This document shows, one piece after another, positions 1-10,715 of a DNA stretch of 64,000 bases (position 1 is the stretch's first letter; each line of letters begins with the position of its first letter). The notes beneath the pieces were generated by a model, which ran no database searches, had not been told where the DNA came from, and worked only from the letters and a program-made list of their open reading frames with translations. The DNA comes from Buxus sempervirens (lineage: Eukaryota; Streptophyta; Magnoliopsida; Buxales; Buxaceae). The stretch covers positions 16,968,205 to 17,032,204 of the forward strand of contig OX387184.1 in NCBI GenBank assembly GCA_947561395.2, given 5' to 3'. A program made the translations under genes and the position numbers.

Positions 1-975
1 GACCCGCCAATCTTTTCCCATGTGTGAGACATGGGAAAAAATCAATTTCCATTGACTTCCTCAATCATCACACGGGATTAAATTAAACAAAGAGTCGCCA
101 CCATTCAATTTAGGTGTGAATGGACACCAAAATATTAAATAAGCTCAAAAGGTAATTTTAGGGTAAAAATAACCCTCCTAGAAAAAAACAACCAGAGATG
201 GGTAAGGGGATTAAGTTATGAACAGGGGAAGGTGTTAGGCACCCCTATTCATCCACACAAGGTGGTTGCCAGGTATTGTTCATGTTAAAATAAAGGAAAA
301 AGCTTGCTATAAAAATCAGGAAAAATCACATAAAAAAACAAAATTGTATGGTTTTTTCATACGAATAGTCTGATTGATCCAGAACTTTCAAATATGATCA
401 TACCATTCCTAGGGTTTCATGATCAAAATAAAATCAAATAAAATCAATTTAAAGTGAAAAATCCAAAAATCTGGCTTCAAGCTAAATTCTAGAAATCTGG
501 AAAAATATGATTTTTATAAAATATTTCAAAATTGAACTTGAATAGTCCAAGACATAGATATAACCCAAATTTCACATTAAATCAAGAAATCAAAACCAAA
601 AATACCCACGTTGATGAAAAACATCAAAATGGGAGAATTTAGACCGTAGGGTCTTATCTCAATAATGAAAAACGATTCAAAAACCATCTTATAAAACCCT
701 AGAATTTATTTTCAGGCTTCTGGATTCAGATCTACCATATTGATCATAATAAATCCAGAATCTTAGCCTAAAACCACAAAAACCACGAAAACAGTACTGT
801 AGGTACAAATATGTGGAAAATCCAAATTTTATAAAAAAAAGCGGGTATCTCATGCTATAAACACCATGGATTCATGTTATTCATTCATATTCATCATAAA
901 ACAATTAAAACATGATCAAGATATTCAAAGCAGCTACATCTCACAGATTTGAGCACATGGGAGTCTACCCTACGG

Positions 976-1215
976 ATCCACTTGCTCTCTTTTCCCCTAG
1001 CTCTCTCTTCACGTTTTACGGCTAGAGAGGATTCTTGAGGTACTTGGAGGAAAGTTTGGTTATACAAACACAATCAAAGGCTTTATTCTAGAAAAAAGGA
1101 GAAAAACAGATATGGGGTTCTATTCTAGGGATCCACCTGTTCTCTTTTCCCCTAGCTCTCTCTTCACGTTTTACAGCTAGAGAGATTCTTGAGGTACTTG
1201 GAGACAAGTTTAGGA
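976..1215. repeat. Tandem duplication (~155 bp) inside the LTR
   Basis: The block with 'ctctcttttcccctagctct' followed by 'gctagagag...ttcttgaggtacttgga' occurs twice, offset by 155 bases, with several substitutions between copies. It lies in the transcribed part of the LTR downstream of the TATA box. Confidence 0.75.
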
Positions 1216-1408
1216 ATACTAGATACAAAAGATGGCTTTATTCTACAGCAATAGAGATGATCCTATTACATCTAGAATTGAAGACAGAAAATAAAAGGGA
1301 AAAGGTACTTACCTGGATTGAGCAAGCAGAGCAGCAAGGGTTCCTCTTCTTCTCTTGGAGCTTCTTAGACTTCAAATTTTCGTGGCCTTTTGCTTGAGGA
1401 AAGGCCCT

Positions 1409-1418
1409 CTATTTATAG
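1409..1418 (-). promoter_or_regulatory. TATA box of the left LTR
   Basis: Minus-strand CTATAAATAG within 'ttgcctataaatagagggcc'. The same box and flanks occur in the LTRs at 33987 and 44894. Short inverted CCGTA/TACGG motifs lie upstream of it at about 1625-1710. Confidence 0.6.
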
Positions 1419-1808
1419 GCAAACACAGGGGTATGGTTGGTCCAAGGTTTTGGCAAGATAGAGTTTCAGTTTGAGTTAAACACAAGATCATGCCAATCCT
1501 CTATCCACAAAGATATATGAGATAATTCGAACAGATAAATAAGAGAATTCGCTTTTCCAAGAGAGATATTTGGGTGCAGATACGACTCAAAAATAAAAAA
1601 AAAAGTAAAATTCGCACAAAGACCCCCGTGCCCGTATATATATTACGGTGGCACCGTGACCATATATCAACTGCAGGTATGACCAGTTCGTAAACAAAAT
1701 ACGGTCATGACCAGTTTGGCCAGATTTTATACTTTTTTGACCTGTTTCAAATTCCAATTAATATTTTCAATTATTTTCTCATTTTTAGTGCAATTTGAGG
1801 TGTCTACA

Positions 1809-2439
1809 GTTAGGGTTGACTGTTTCAACAAACGAATTGGGTTAGGGTCATGAATTCTCAACCCGATTATAAACGGGTTGGGTTAGGGTTTGACCCCTCA
1901 ACCCGAAATGACCCAATTACAACCTGTTTATTTTTTTGTGTAATAAAAGTTTGGAAAATTATAATAACAATACTTGTGGCTATTCAATCTTTCTTCTTTT
2001 AATATAAATAATGACAAAGGATAAAGTGAAGAAAGACTTTTTACGTATAAATATTTCAAATTTCTTAGTCTTTACTAATATAAATTGATGCATTGATGAC
2101 AAGTAAAGTTTTTTTTAAACTTTATTAGTATGTTTTAGTTCTTTTCTTCATGTTAGTTTAGTTATATCTTAAGGATTGTTGTGTTATTATGCTTGTTAGG
2201 TGTTCCTTAATATTAACATGAATTAAAAAATAGAATTTGTATAGACTTTGATATTAGAATGAATTAAAATTTTTAATAGTAATTTAAATTATTTAAACGG
2301 GTTGGCGGGTTGAAGCGGGTTAGAGCGGGTTGGGACATTCCAACCCGTTTATTAAACGGGCGGGTTCGGGTTGAGCCTTGGCTTGTTAACCCCATACATC
2401 AACCTGATCCGAACCCGCCCGAACCCATTGCCACCTCTA
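1809..2439. mobile_element. hAT-like non-autonomous element, left part missing
   Basis: The stretch is full of 'aacccg/cgggtt' repeats and ends in TTGCCACCTCTA, the complement of the TAGAGGTGGCAA terminus typical of plant hAT elements with 'cgggttggcgggt' sub-terminal repeats. The left terminus is not visible; the LTR at 23-1808 probably inserted into this element. No transposase ORF. Confidence 0.5.
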
Positions 2440-3182
2440 GTCACCACAGCTTCACCACCCAATGGCGGGAACTCAGAATTTGAAATGGCCATACCGGAAC
2501 AACGACGAAAACCACTTACTCTGGCACCCGGCGAACACCTGCGCACACACCTCCTACAGATATCCCTTCACGAAGCCACCCACCACAGATGGCTTCTATC
2601 GCTCTCGCCTACGACGAAACCTTCGTCTATAGCCGCACTGACCTGCAGACACCCCTTCGCCTTGAAACTCCCTTCGTCTACAGTCGCTCTGCCCTACAGT
2701 TGCTCTGACCAGCAGTCAGCTTGGATCAAACCCCGCTTACGAAGCCTGATGAACCCGAACTTAGACACCGGCAGGAGGTCGGCAACAGCCGAACCTACAC
2801 GAGCTCTTTGACCACCCTGCTCACGAGCTCTTTTATCAATGATATTGCTCATACCAAACAAATGTAATTGCTCTTTTTTTTTTTTGTGGAAAAATGTAGT
2901 TGCTCATGAAACCAAACTAACTTTAAATCAAACAATAAATATGCTCTTATCATGGAAAAGTTGTAGCCCATTGACGTGGGGCAAAACTTACGGTGGGCAA
3001 AACTTACGCCTCTGCTTGCAGCCCATTGAAAGTTGCAAGAGCTGAGAAATTTCTATATTGACTGACTGACAGGGACAGTGACAGTCGAGGGTCAATTGTC
3101 ACCAAATTGAGTTTACATCTTTTTATTTTATATTTTTTGGGTAAACAATTTTTTTTTGTTTTTTTTTGATAAATAACTGACC
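2440..3182. other. Spacer with no recognisable gene
   Basis: 2440-2830 is GC-richer and open in one plus frame (to 2811), but the product is Pro/Ser/Leu-rich and unrecognised. 3040-3120 carries a 'gacagtgacag...gagggtcaattgtc' segment repeated at 46615-46670 and 48190-48260. Confidence 0.4.
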
Positions 3183-4126
3183 GCTGCGATTGGTAACGCT
3201 TTTCAGAAGTACTTTTTTACTTTTAAAAGCAAAAAATTGCTTTTAAAAACAAAAGTACCATTTGGTAACGCACACGAGAAGCAATTTACTAAAAGCAAAG
3301 AAGCAATTTTATTGCTTTTTATCGGAAACAACAAAACTTTGCTTCTCAATTTTTTTACAAAATTGTTTTATTGCTTTCAAAACCCCTTGATACCCTATTG
3401 CTTTATTCCTATATTAAAGATGATGCTTCCATACTCACTTAAGAAGCAACAACGTATTGTTATTGTAGAGCTGGCAAAATGCCACCCGATCCGACGGGTC
3501 AATCCGATTATAAACGGGTTGAGTTGACCCATTTATTAATTGGGTTGGGTGCGGGTGGGTGTTTCCCCAACCCGCAGTAATCGGGTCAACCCGATTATGA
3601 CCCGCCAACCCGACAGGTAACCAGATTTAAAAAAAAAAAAAAATAGCAAAAGTATCATGTTTCGACCCAATTAACCCCAAAACCCGACCTGAACCCGGTA
3701 CAACCAGATCCAATTAACCCCCAACCCTATTTTAATAATATTTTTTGAAAAATAAAAAATAAAAATAATAATAAACGGGTTGGTGGTTTTCCAACCCACC
3801 TTAATTTAGTCCAACCCGATTAACCCCAACGCGATTATTTGAATGTAATTAAATGACTATTTTATGAATCTTTTATAATATTGGACTTATATTTTTGAGT
3901 ATATTTCTAAATACAATATATAAATTGTGTATAATACTTTTATGAAAGTAAAAGCCAATTTCTATGTTACTGCAATTACCAAACATGCTTTTTTGCTTTT
4001 TAAAAGCAAAGCAAAAGTTTACCAAACGCATTTGCTTCAAGAAAAGATCTTTCGAAAAGCATAAAATTACTTTTTTGCTTTCTTGCTTTTAGAAGCAAAA
4101 AAACGAAAACGTTACCAAATGCAGCC
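3183..4126. mobile_element. MITE-like element with inverted ends 'GCTGC...TTGGTAACG'
   Basis: The left end GCTGCGATTGGTAACG and the right end (reverse complement) GGCTGCATTTGGTAACG form terminal inverted repeats. The flanking interior is made of 'aaaagcaa/ttgctttt' runs on both sides, as in plant MITEs of this type. Inside it, about 3462-3845, is a second insertion with hAT-like 'TAGAGCTGGCAAAA' start and 'cgggttg' repeats. I could not fix a target-site duplication. Confidence 0.5.
3462..3845. mobile_element. hAT-like fragment nested in the MITE
   Basis: Starts near 'tagagctggcaaaatgccac' and contains repeated 'aacccgatta' and 'aaacgggttg' motifs on both strands. The right end is unclear. 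Confidence 0.35.
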
Positions 4127-4132
4127 TACATC

Positions 4133-4286
4133 AGCTGCTATTTTTCGTCTACTCCGTTTTTACTACATCTACCCTTACACGACACGTGTCCCTAGGCATT
4201 TAATAACTGGGACCAACCAAACCGTGGTCCATCGAAACGTCTTGTTTTTGTTTTAACTATTAAATGCTTCAGCCAGAGGGTGGATA
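4133..4286. repeat. Copy of a dispersed window-specific module
   Basis: Contains 'ccttacacgacacg' and 'ggcatttaataactgggac', also at 48300-48345 and, inverted, at about 14575-14630. No coding potential seen. Confidence 0.5.
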
Positions 4287-4346
4287 TCTATTCTCTTAAA
4301 TGGAACGGCTTCGGGCTGACGTGGCCGCCTCGCGCGGCCTCGCCGG

Positions 4347-4833
4347 CCCGAGCCTCTCACCCTCTTCTCTCCCCACGTCCCGATTTCAGAGGAGAAAATT
4401 TTATCCTTTAAAAATTCTTTCCTCCAGAGACTTTTCGATTGCTGTTGAGAGGGTTCGAGAAGGCTCCCGAACCCTCCCTATCTCGCTTCTCTCTCTATCA
4501 GTCAGTTCCTCAATCGTCTTCTCCACAGTAAGACCCGAGCCTCTCACCCTCTTCTCTCCCCACGTCCCGATTTCAGAGGAGGAAATTTTATCCTTTAAAA
4601 ATTCTTTCCTCCAGAGACTTTTCGATTGCTGTTGAGAGGGTTTGAGAAGGTTCCCGAACCCTCCCTATCTCGCTTCTCTCTCTATCAGTCAGTTCCTCAA
4701 TCGTCTTCTCCATAGTAAGATGAAGCGTTTGCGAAACCATCTGTCGAGGGGGTTCGAGAAGGCTCCCGAACCCTCCCTCTCTCCCTTCTCTTTCTATCAC
4801 TCAGTTCCTCAATCGTCTTCTCTGCAGTAAGAT
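4347..4833 (+). repeat. 187-bp tandem repeat, about 2.5 copies
   Basis: Copies at 4347-4533 and 4534-4720 are nearly identical; a partial third runs 4749-4833. Each copy ends in a pyrimidine tract plus CAG ('cgtcttctccacag') followed by 'taaga', so each carries a splice-acceptor-like end. Lies just inside the Helitron 5' end. Confidence 0.85.
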
Positions 4834-4888
4834 AAAGAGGCGCACGTCACGGCCGACCCAATTTTTTTTCTCATATTATTCACCCTAG

Positions 4889-5043
4889 CGACAGATACAT
4901 CTTTGGGGCTGCCGGTTGATGCTGAAAATCCTGACAATAATGCCCGAAAACCCCTTAGAAAGACTGTCTTTAGCCTACTGGAAATCCGGCGACATAACCC
5001 CTTGGTTTCTGATCTGATTAATGCCTTAGAAGAAGATTCTTGA
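4889..5043 (+). pseudogene. Captured exon fragment, unidentified host gene
   Basis: A pyrimidine-rich tract ending CACCCTAG precedes a 50-codon open stretch (reading ..TDTSLGLPVDAENPDNN.. to ..LINALEEDS) that ends in TGA. Composition and codon look are those of real coding DNA. I do not recognise the protein. It lies in the Helitron, on the same strand as the following exons, and could belong to the same gene or to a different captured one. Confidence 0.45.
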
Positions 5044-5191
5044 AACGGAGACAAAGCTCCTTGATTTATTTAGGTTTTCATTTCAGATTTGATTTCTATC
5101 GTTTATGCTGTGCAAGAACTTTCGCTTACTATAATAGATTCTTCCTTCATGTGTTTTTTTGTTTTTCTCCCCATCTTTCTGATATTGTTAG

Positions 5192-5862
5192 ATCTGACCG
5201 CGGTACAGGATTTTTGGTGGTAGTTGAAGATGTCGAACCGGCACCTGCAGCTGTCACCGAGCTGAACTTCAACATGACCGGTGAGAGACAGCTCTTCTGT
5301 TTTCTTTATTTCATACAGAAAAACTTTTAGCCTATGGACACCCATTTTTCCTTTTTGATTGTTGTTAATTGCCATTTTAACATCCTCAAGCCAAAACATC
5401 GGCTGCTGTAACAGGTTTTTCCGTGGCCACCGGATTCCAATTCCTAATGGCTGCAAAGTTTCCTCCAGTTAAGGGTAAGGATTAAACTTTTTCTTATTTT
5501 TATGATTTGGATTTGTTCCACATTCCTTCTTAACCATCTTGGGTTTTCTTCATCTTCTATTTTGGGATTTTTTTTTTTATACATTTTTTTCCATCGTTAA
5601 AACCTTTGATGGGCCCTCACCAATGCAATGCAGTTATAAAAATTGCTTCCAGTGGAGATAGTACTCCACTAAGGCTTCTAGATGATTCAAAGGTAAAAAT
5701 TGCTCTTAATTTGGAATCTTATCTTATAATCATCTTTACTTTTGTGTGACAATTTCTCAATTTAATAGAGAGTAACTATTATGGAGAAACTTACTAAAGA
5801 AGCTATGAGAGAAGACACTTCAATTGTGATGTGCATAATCCAATCTTTCATATATAGATAAA
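5192..5862 (+). pseudogene. Captured four-exon gene fragment, unidentified
   Basis: Four segments with AG/GT borders join in one phase: 5192-5280 (..GTGFLVVVEDVEPAPAAV..), 5415-5474 (..FSVATGFQFLMAAKFPPVK), 5634-5692 (VIKIASSGDSTPLRLLDDSK) and 5769-5862 (RVTIMEKLTKEAMREDTS.., then TAA). Codon phase is kept across all three introns (1, 1, 0), which is unlikely by chance, so this is a real gene piece with its introns. No start region or full-length frame is seen and the product is unknown to me. Captured within the Helitron; expression not implied. Confidence 0.55.
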
Positions 5863-6852
5863 AAACTTCAACTGCCGTGTTAAATCATTATGGTATTGTA
5901 AAATATTGCTCTCGGAATCCTGTAAGTTTATTTCCTGCTTCAGACTGACGTGTTAATGTTCTATTGCATATATATATAGAAGGATGCATCTATTCATGTT
6001 TTTAACAAATGTGCTTAGGAGACTCTTTTGGTTTTAATGGTACTTTTAAATTGGATGCTTTCAAGCTTTTGGCTCCTTTCTTTGGCTACTTATCACAAAA
6101 TGTCATTCATAAGATAAGAATTAAATTTTCTTAAGGTAAAATAATTATAGTTTATGGTGTAAATTATTTTCCAGATTAAATGAAGTGCAAAAATTTAGTT
6201 TATGCTGAAATTTATGGGCCATATTTGATATCCCCATCATCATGGCCCCAGAGTTCATATAAAATACTTTTAGTGGGCTCAGTGCATGACAAAAGAAATC
6301 TAACTTTCCTTATGAAACCTATAAATATTATCGTAAAGTAATTTACATTTGAAATATAGTGTTTGATACTTCAAATTAGGATTAGGGCTTATACTTAAGG
6401 TAGGGTTGTTGCAGGACTGGATGAGTTATATGATCAACTTCAATTGCTGACTAACATTTGCCTGATGTTGATGGCTTTGTGAGATTTAATTTTGATTAAT
6501 GATGTAAGGCTATGATCTAAAAGATTTTTTTAGCTTAAACAATTTGAGTTTATGCTACAATATAAGGTATTCAGTTGTCAAAGCTACCTACTATGCCATT
6601 GCATTTAAATGGGTCTAAGTTTAGGGGCCTCAGTGAATAAATAGTCACTAATCATACATTATCTACATTTTATTTAACATGTCTTTTGAACTGACTGAAA
6701 AACAGTTATTGTGAACCTTGAATTTCACCTCAAAATTAGTAAACTTTAGAAACAGCTAATTTTCATGATATGCAACTAAATCTCAATTTGAAAAATGAGG
6801 GTGTGAATGATGTCAAGTATAAATCACTTTCAAGATTGACTAGCATTTCAAG

Positions 6853-7095
6853 TTGAACCATGAGAAAACTGATAGTAATTTTATTTCTCTTCATGTAGGT
6901 TCTAAGGCTTATCAAAAATTCAGTGATGAAGCACTGGTGGTGTACTCTCAGTCAAAATCAGATTATAGAACACATAGTGTAATGTTCTCAAATAGAGCAC
7001 AAGAACAAAAAAGTAGCCGTTCTTCAAATAGTTCTATTGACATGCAAATTGTATCACCCTATAATTACTTAATTAGAATGTATATGGATTTGTAA
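6853..7095 (+). other. 80-codon ORF in Helitron interior, doubtful
   Basis: Open frame rich in Ser/Asn/Lys, partly preceded by 'cttcatgtag' which could be a splice acceptor at 6899. It may be another exon of the captured gene, but has no recognisable motif. Confidence 0.2.
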
Positions 7096-8310
7096 AGTAC
7101 TTGGTTGTATATGGATGAATAAAGTACTTGATTAGGTCTGTTTTTACCTCTCCCTTTAGTTAAATAATCTTCAATATATGCTTCTTACCGTTCTATTTTA
7201 CTTACATAAATCTGATCTTGCAAATTTTAAACAAAGCATTGGGAACATTTTATAACTTAAACACAATGGCAACCTTCCTGCTGATCAATCAATTTTCTTC
7301 TGACACCTTATAAGTCAAATATTCAATTCTGCCGATCAATCAATTGTTGATGTATTCATGATGTTGATGAGCTGGTTTAACTATTTTGTTTGGAGGCTCT
7401 TTTTTAATTTTTTTGCTGTCAGTGGATTATGCATGCAATCCAAGTTTGTCTGTCTGTACAATAGGTGTTGTTGTCCTGAGTTTGGATTCTTGATAATGTT
7501 TTTGTCTGTTCTGCAGGAAATACATTTGCCTATGCGATTTCCTGAAGGTGACAGATGGTTATAGCCTTTTGTAGTGGTGAGACCTGTGATTTTGAATGTT
7601 GCTATTGACTGTTAGGCTAATGTTAGACAATTGCACCACTTCCTTATCTCATCAATGATCATGCATTTGGACAAACTGGATCTGTTCAATTGCTAATTTG
7701 TATAAACATCCTGTTGCCTGTAAATGGGTTTTCTCTACAAATGCTGAAGTCTATATATGGTTTTGCATTGTGTAACCAATTTATTGAAATTGCTTGACCT
7801 CAGCTATATTTCTTTTCGCATGTATATGTGCACTCTTATATGCATGTATATGTATACATTACATATATCCATGTATATCGGTCAGCGAAAAATATTTCCA
7901 TCCACAAGTTCCAGTAATGCATGTGTTTCTGAGTTTGAGGTAGAAACTTGGTGTGTGCAATAGGGTCATATGGAAGTATATTTGGACAAGTGGGGTTTTT
8001 TTTTTCCTCACTTCATATGCAAAATCTTTGTTTTGAGCAGGTTCAAATTTGGTATATTTCATCAGTCAATGTGGCCTCATTATGGACGGTCTAGCAAACA
8101 CGTCTCTGCATTTCATAAGTTCTCAAGTAATAAAAAAAGTAATGATCTGATCATGGTCATGTGCACATTTATGCACACTTCATGACCAAATAGATGTAGG
8201 CAAACAAAAATTTTGAAATTAATTTGTACAGTCTGTGACTTGCACTCATTTAATTTGTACACTATTTGGACTTCTTTTAATTTTTGATACAAAGAGTTGT
8301 TTCCTTGCAG

Positions 8311-8539
8311 TTTTGGAGGACTTCTTATTGCAGTTCCTAATGGACTAAATGCGAACAAATTTTGTGGCTGTTCTATCTATGTCAACTGTGTTCCATCAAA
8401 AGGTGTCCCATCCATTAAATAAATCCTTTGTATTGTTTGTTGTTCTTACTAAAGTTATTTGCTTCCTTTTTTTGATGTGTGATTTATTATGGATGTAACT
8501 GCAGATCTAATTTGTGTGGCTGTTGATAAAATTTGGTGA
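8311..8539 (+). pseudogene. Captured terminal exons of an unidentified gene
   Basis: Exon 8311-8402 follows 'ttccttgcag' and ends before GT; it reads FGGLLIAVPNGLNANKFCGC and on to ..NCVPSK. After an intron ending 'aactgcag', exon 8505-8539 continues in phase as DLICVAVDKIW and TGA. The phase (1) is kept and the stop gives a plausible C-terminus. Probably the 3' end of the gene whose upstream exons are at 5192-5862, but that link is inference. Family not recognised. Confidence 0.5.
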
Positions 8540-9216
8540 GACCTCTGTTGTAACTTGGTTTTGATTCTTCTTTTGTATATTGATCCTTAAACCAGTGCTT
8601 TCGATTTCCAGCTAGCTCTCAGTATAGAAAGTAATTGGTACTCTATATTCTTTGTAAGCCAAGAGCTTTTAGCCAAAAGAGGTTTTCTGTCGCATTTAAA
8701 ACACATTATACAGGTTTTCACATGTTAGTATCGTAACAAAGTTACCCATATTTGCTTTTATCTTTTGTCTAAAACTAAATTGCTCAATTAAAATTTTGCT
8801 TTCTTTTTTAATGTGCAAATTTAGTGCTTAAGTCAACCCAGATTCCTTCTTATGCTAATACTTGGGGGTGGGTCATGATACATTGACAATTTTTTCCCTT
8901 AGATTGATATGTTTATGGACTAAAATGATTCAATAGCTATAATTTTTTTTATTTTTTTGGTGAGATTCAATAGATATAATTGAATAGCTATAATTGAATC
9001 ATATATTCTTTAATTTTCCTTCAAACATCCTCAACTAATTCTAATAGCTGAAAAATATAGAAATGTGCTACACAAAAATATTTACGACTTATAAAGATCT
9101 ATGTTTTTGGGAAATAAAAAAAACTATACAAATTTCAATGTTAATAATTGTTTTTCTTATATTTTCTAATATTTATAAAAAATTTTCTCAAACTATTATA
9201 CGTATTAAACGTATTT

Positions 9217-9245
9217 CCCGTGCTACGCACGGGTTCCAATGCTAG
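9217..9245 (+). other. Helitron 3' hairpin and CTAG terminus
   Basis: Stem CCCGTGC/GCACGGG with loop TAC, spacer TTCCAATG, then CTAG and flanking T at 9246. Confidence 0.88.
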
Positions 9246-9582
9246 TCTGGGTAAAACGTAAAAATCTACGTGTAGCAGCCCCATGACTCTCTTAGATAAC
9301 ATTTGGAAATGTTAGCCAGTTACGCTTTTATACCAGCGAATACAAGAGAGAAAACCCTTTTACGTGAGATCATGACTTTGTCCAAACAATAATGTTTAGT
9401 AGATTGAGTACCATTATCCTTTTTTTCGGTAGGCAGATTGAGTACCATTCTCGGTTATCAGTAAATAAGGAAAAATGATAAAAGAGAAAAGGGGCACAAT
9501 CTGACTTTATTCTACAGATATAAAAGTGTTCCAGATGCATGTCACGTGGAACACTCACTACATGGCATGCATTTGATTTTGG
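9246..9582. other. Intergenic spacer
   Basis: No gene seen. 'gtggaacactcactacatg' at about 9547-9565 is repeated at 10621-10639, bracketing the two MITEs below. Confidence 0.4.
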
Positions 9583-9928
9583 AAAAATTGGTTTTTAGTG
9601 TTATTTTTTCAAAATAATTTGGATTCAGTCGTTTAATTCTTAAAAATTGAGAATTAGTGATACTTTTTTCAAATAATTGAGATTCTAATAAAGACTTTCT
9701 TTCACCAATGCCCTCAAATCAAAAGACTTTCAAAACATTTTCATTCATTTAAGTACAAATAGGTTTGCAAATTTTTTTGAGGGTATTTTTGGAAGAAATT
9801 CTTCATGAATAGTAAAATGACACTAAATCCCAATTATATGAATAAAGTACCACAAATCCTTAATTTTCAAGAATTGGTAGACTAAATCTGAATTATTTTG
9901 AGAAAATATCACTAAAAACCAATTTTGC
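9583..9928. mobile_element. MITE copy 1 (~345 bp, inverted ends)
   Basis: Begins 'aaaattggtttttagtg' and ends 'cactaaaaaccaatttt', an inverted pair extending about 45 bp through 'aaaataatttggattcagtc'/'gactaaatctgaattatttt'. No ORF. Confidence 0.6.
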
Positions 9929-10113
9929 CTTTGATTTTTGACTTTTGGCAAAATCATCTTTAAATAGATGATTAACACATAAACTATTAAGGGACAAGTT
10001 TGAAACATGATCACAACTTTCTCCTGTTGCAAACAGCCGAAAATAAAAAGAAAATAAAAAAACATGTAATGGAATATTTTCATAGAGGATGACCTTTTTT
10101 AGACCAAGAACAG

Positions 10114-10470
10114 GGGAAATTGGTTTTTAGTAATATTTTTTAAAATAATTCAGATTCAATCGGCCAAATCTTGATAATTGATTTTTAGTGATACATTTTT
10201 AAAATAATTGAGAATCAGTGTCATTTTACTATTAATTAAGATTTTTTTTTTTCAAAAATGACCTCAAAAGACTTTGAAAACCTTCACTTATTTTGTTATA
10301 ACTAAAGTTTCCAAGTCTTTTGAGGGCATTTTTGAAAAAAAACTCTAAATGAACATTAAAATGACACCAATTCTTAATTATTTTAGAAAAGTATCACTAA
10401 ACCATTTACCAAGATTTGGTCGGCTTAATCTGAATTATTTTAAAAAAAATATCACTAACAATCAATTTTG
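10114..10470. mobile_element. MITE copy 2, same family
   Basis: Same inverted ends ('ggaaattggtttttagt' ... 'actaacaatcaattttg') and the same internal order as the copy at 9583-9928, including 'gaaaac'/'ctttgaaaaccttcac' and the inner 'ttttgagggcatttttg' block. Confidence 0.6.
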
Positions 10471-10715
10471 CTCCAAGAATATATATGTAATGCGGAAGTT
10501 GTAGCTTGGTTCAACGCCTTACGATCTGGGTTTTAAGCTTAACCAATATCCAGTACTTTATATACGACGAAACAACATTTTGGACTTACGAAGAAATGCC
10601 ATCATCCCCCTTTCATGTCAGTGGAACACTCACTACATGAACACCGATTAAATCAAAAACACATTTTTTCATATCTTTTGTGCGCATGAAAGATAAGCAA
10701 TTCAATTCAAACCTA

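Larger units (their letters stand above)
23..1808 (-). mobile_element. LTR of a gypsy-like (Ogre/Tat-type) retrotransposon, element continues off the left edge
   Basis: Read on the minus strand the LTR starts TGTAGACACC at 1808 and ends in TGTCTCACA at 23, giving the usual TG...CA ends. It shares its last few hundred bases (the stretch with GGTGGCGACTC and the 'cccctattcataac' block) with the LTR at 50601-54156. A TATAAATAG promoter box lies at 1409-1418. Bases 1-22 are internal to the element and contain TGGCGGGTC on the minus strand, a possible primer-binding start. Family placement is inferred from shared termini; no coding region of this copy is in the window. Confidence 0.72.
4287..9245. 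mobile_element. Non-autonomous Helitron carrying host exon fragments
   Basis: The right end has a perfect 7-bp-stem hairpin (CCCGTGC-TAC-GCACGGG, 9217-9233), eight bases, then CTAG (9242-9245) followed by T. This is the canonical Helitron 3' end. The best matching 5' end is A^TCTATTCTCTTAAATGG at 4287, followed within ~40 bases by 'gctgacgtggcc', a motif common near plant Helitron starts. No Rep/helicase ORF is present. Between the ends lie several plus-strand exon-like segments with good splice sites. The 3' end is firm; the 5' end is the more tentative call. Confidence 0.72.

Noticed and set aside
2371-2811. 146-residue plus-strand ORF
   Set aside because: It begins inside the hAT-like terminus, has no recognised domain and no splice or promoter support.
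4300-5054. A complete gene starting at the ATG at 4300
   Set aside because: The ORF runs straight through the 187-bp tandem units and stops; it is not joined to the exons downstream in a supported way.
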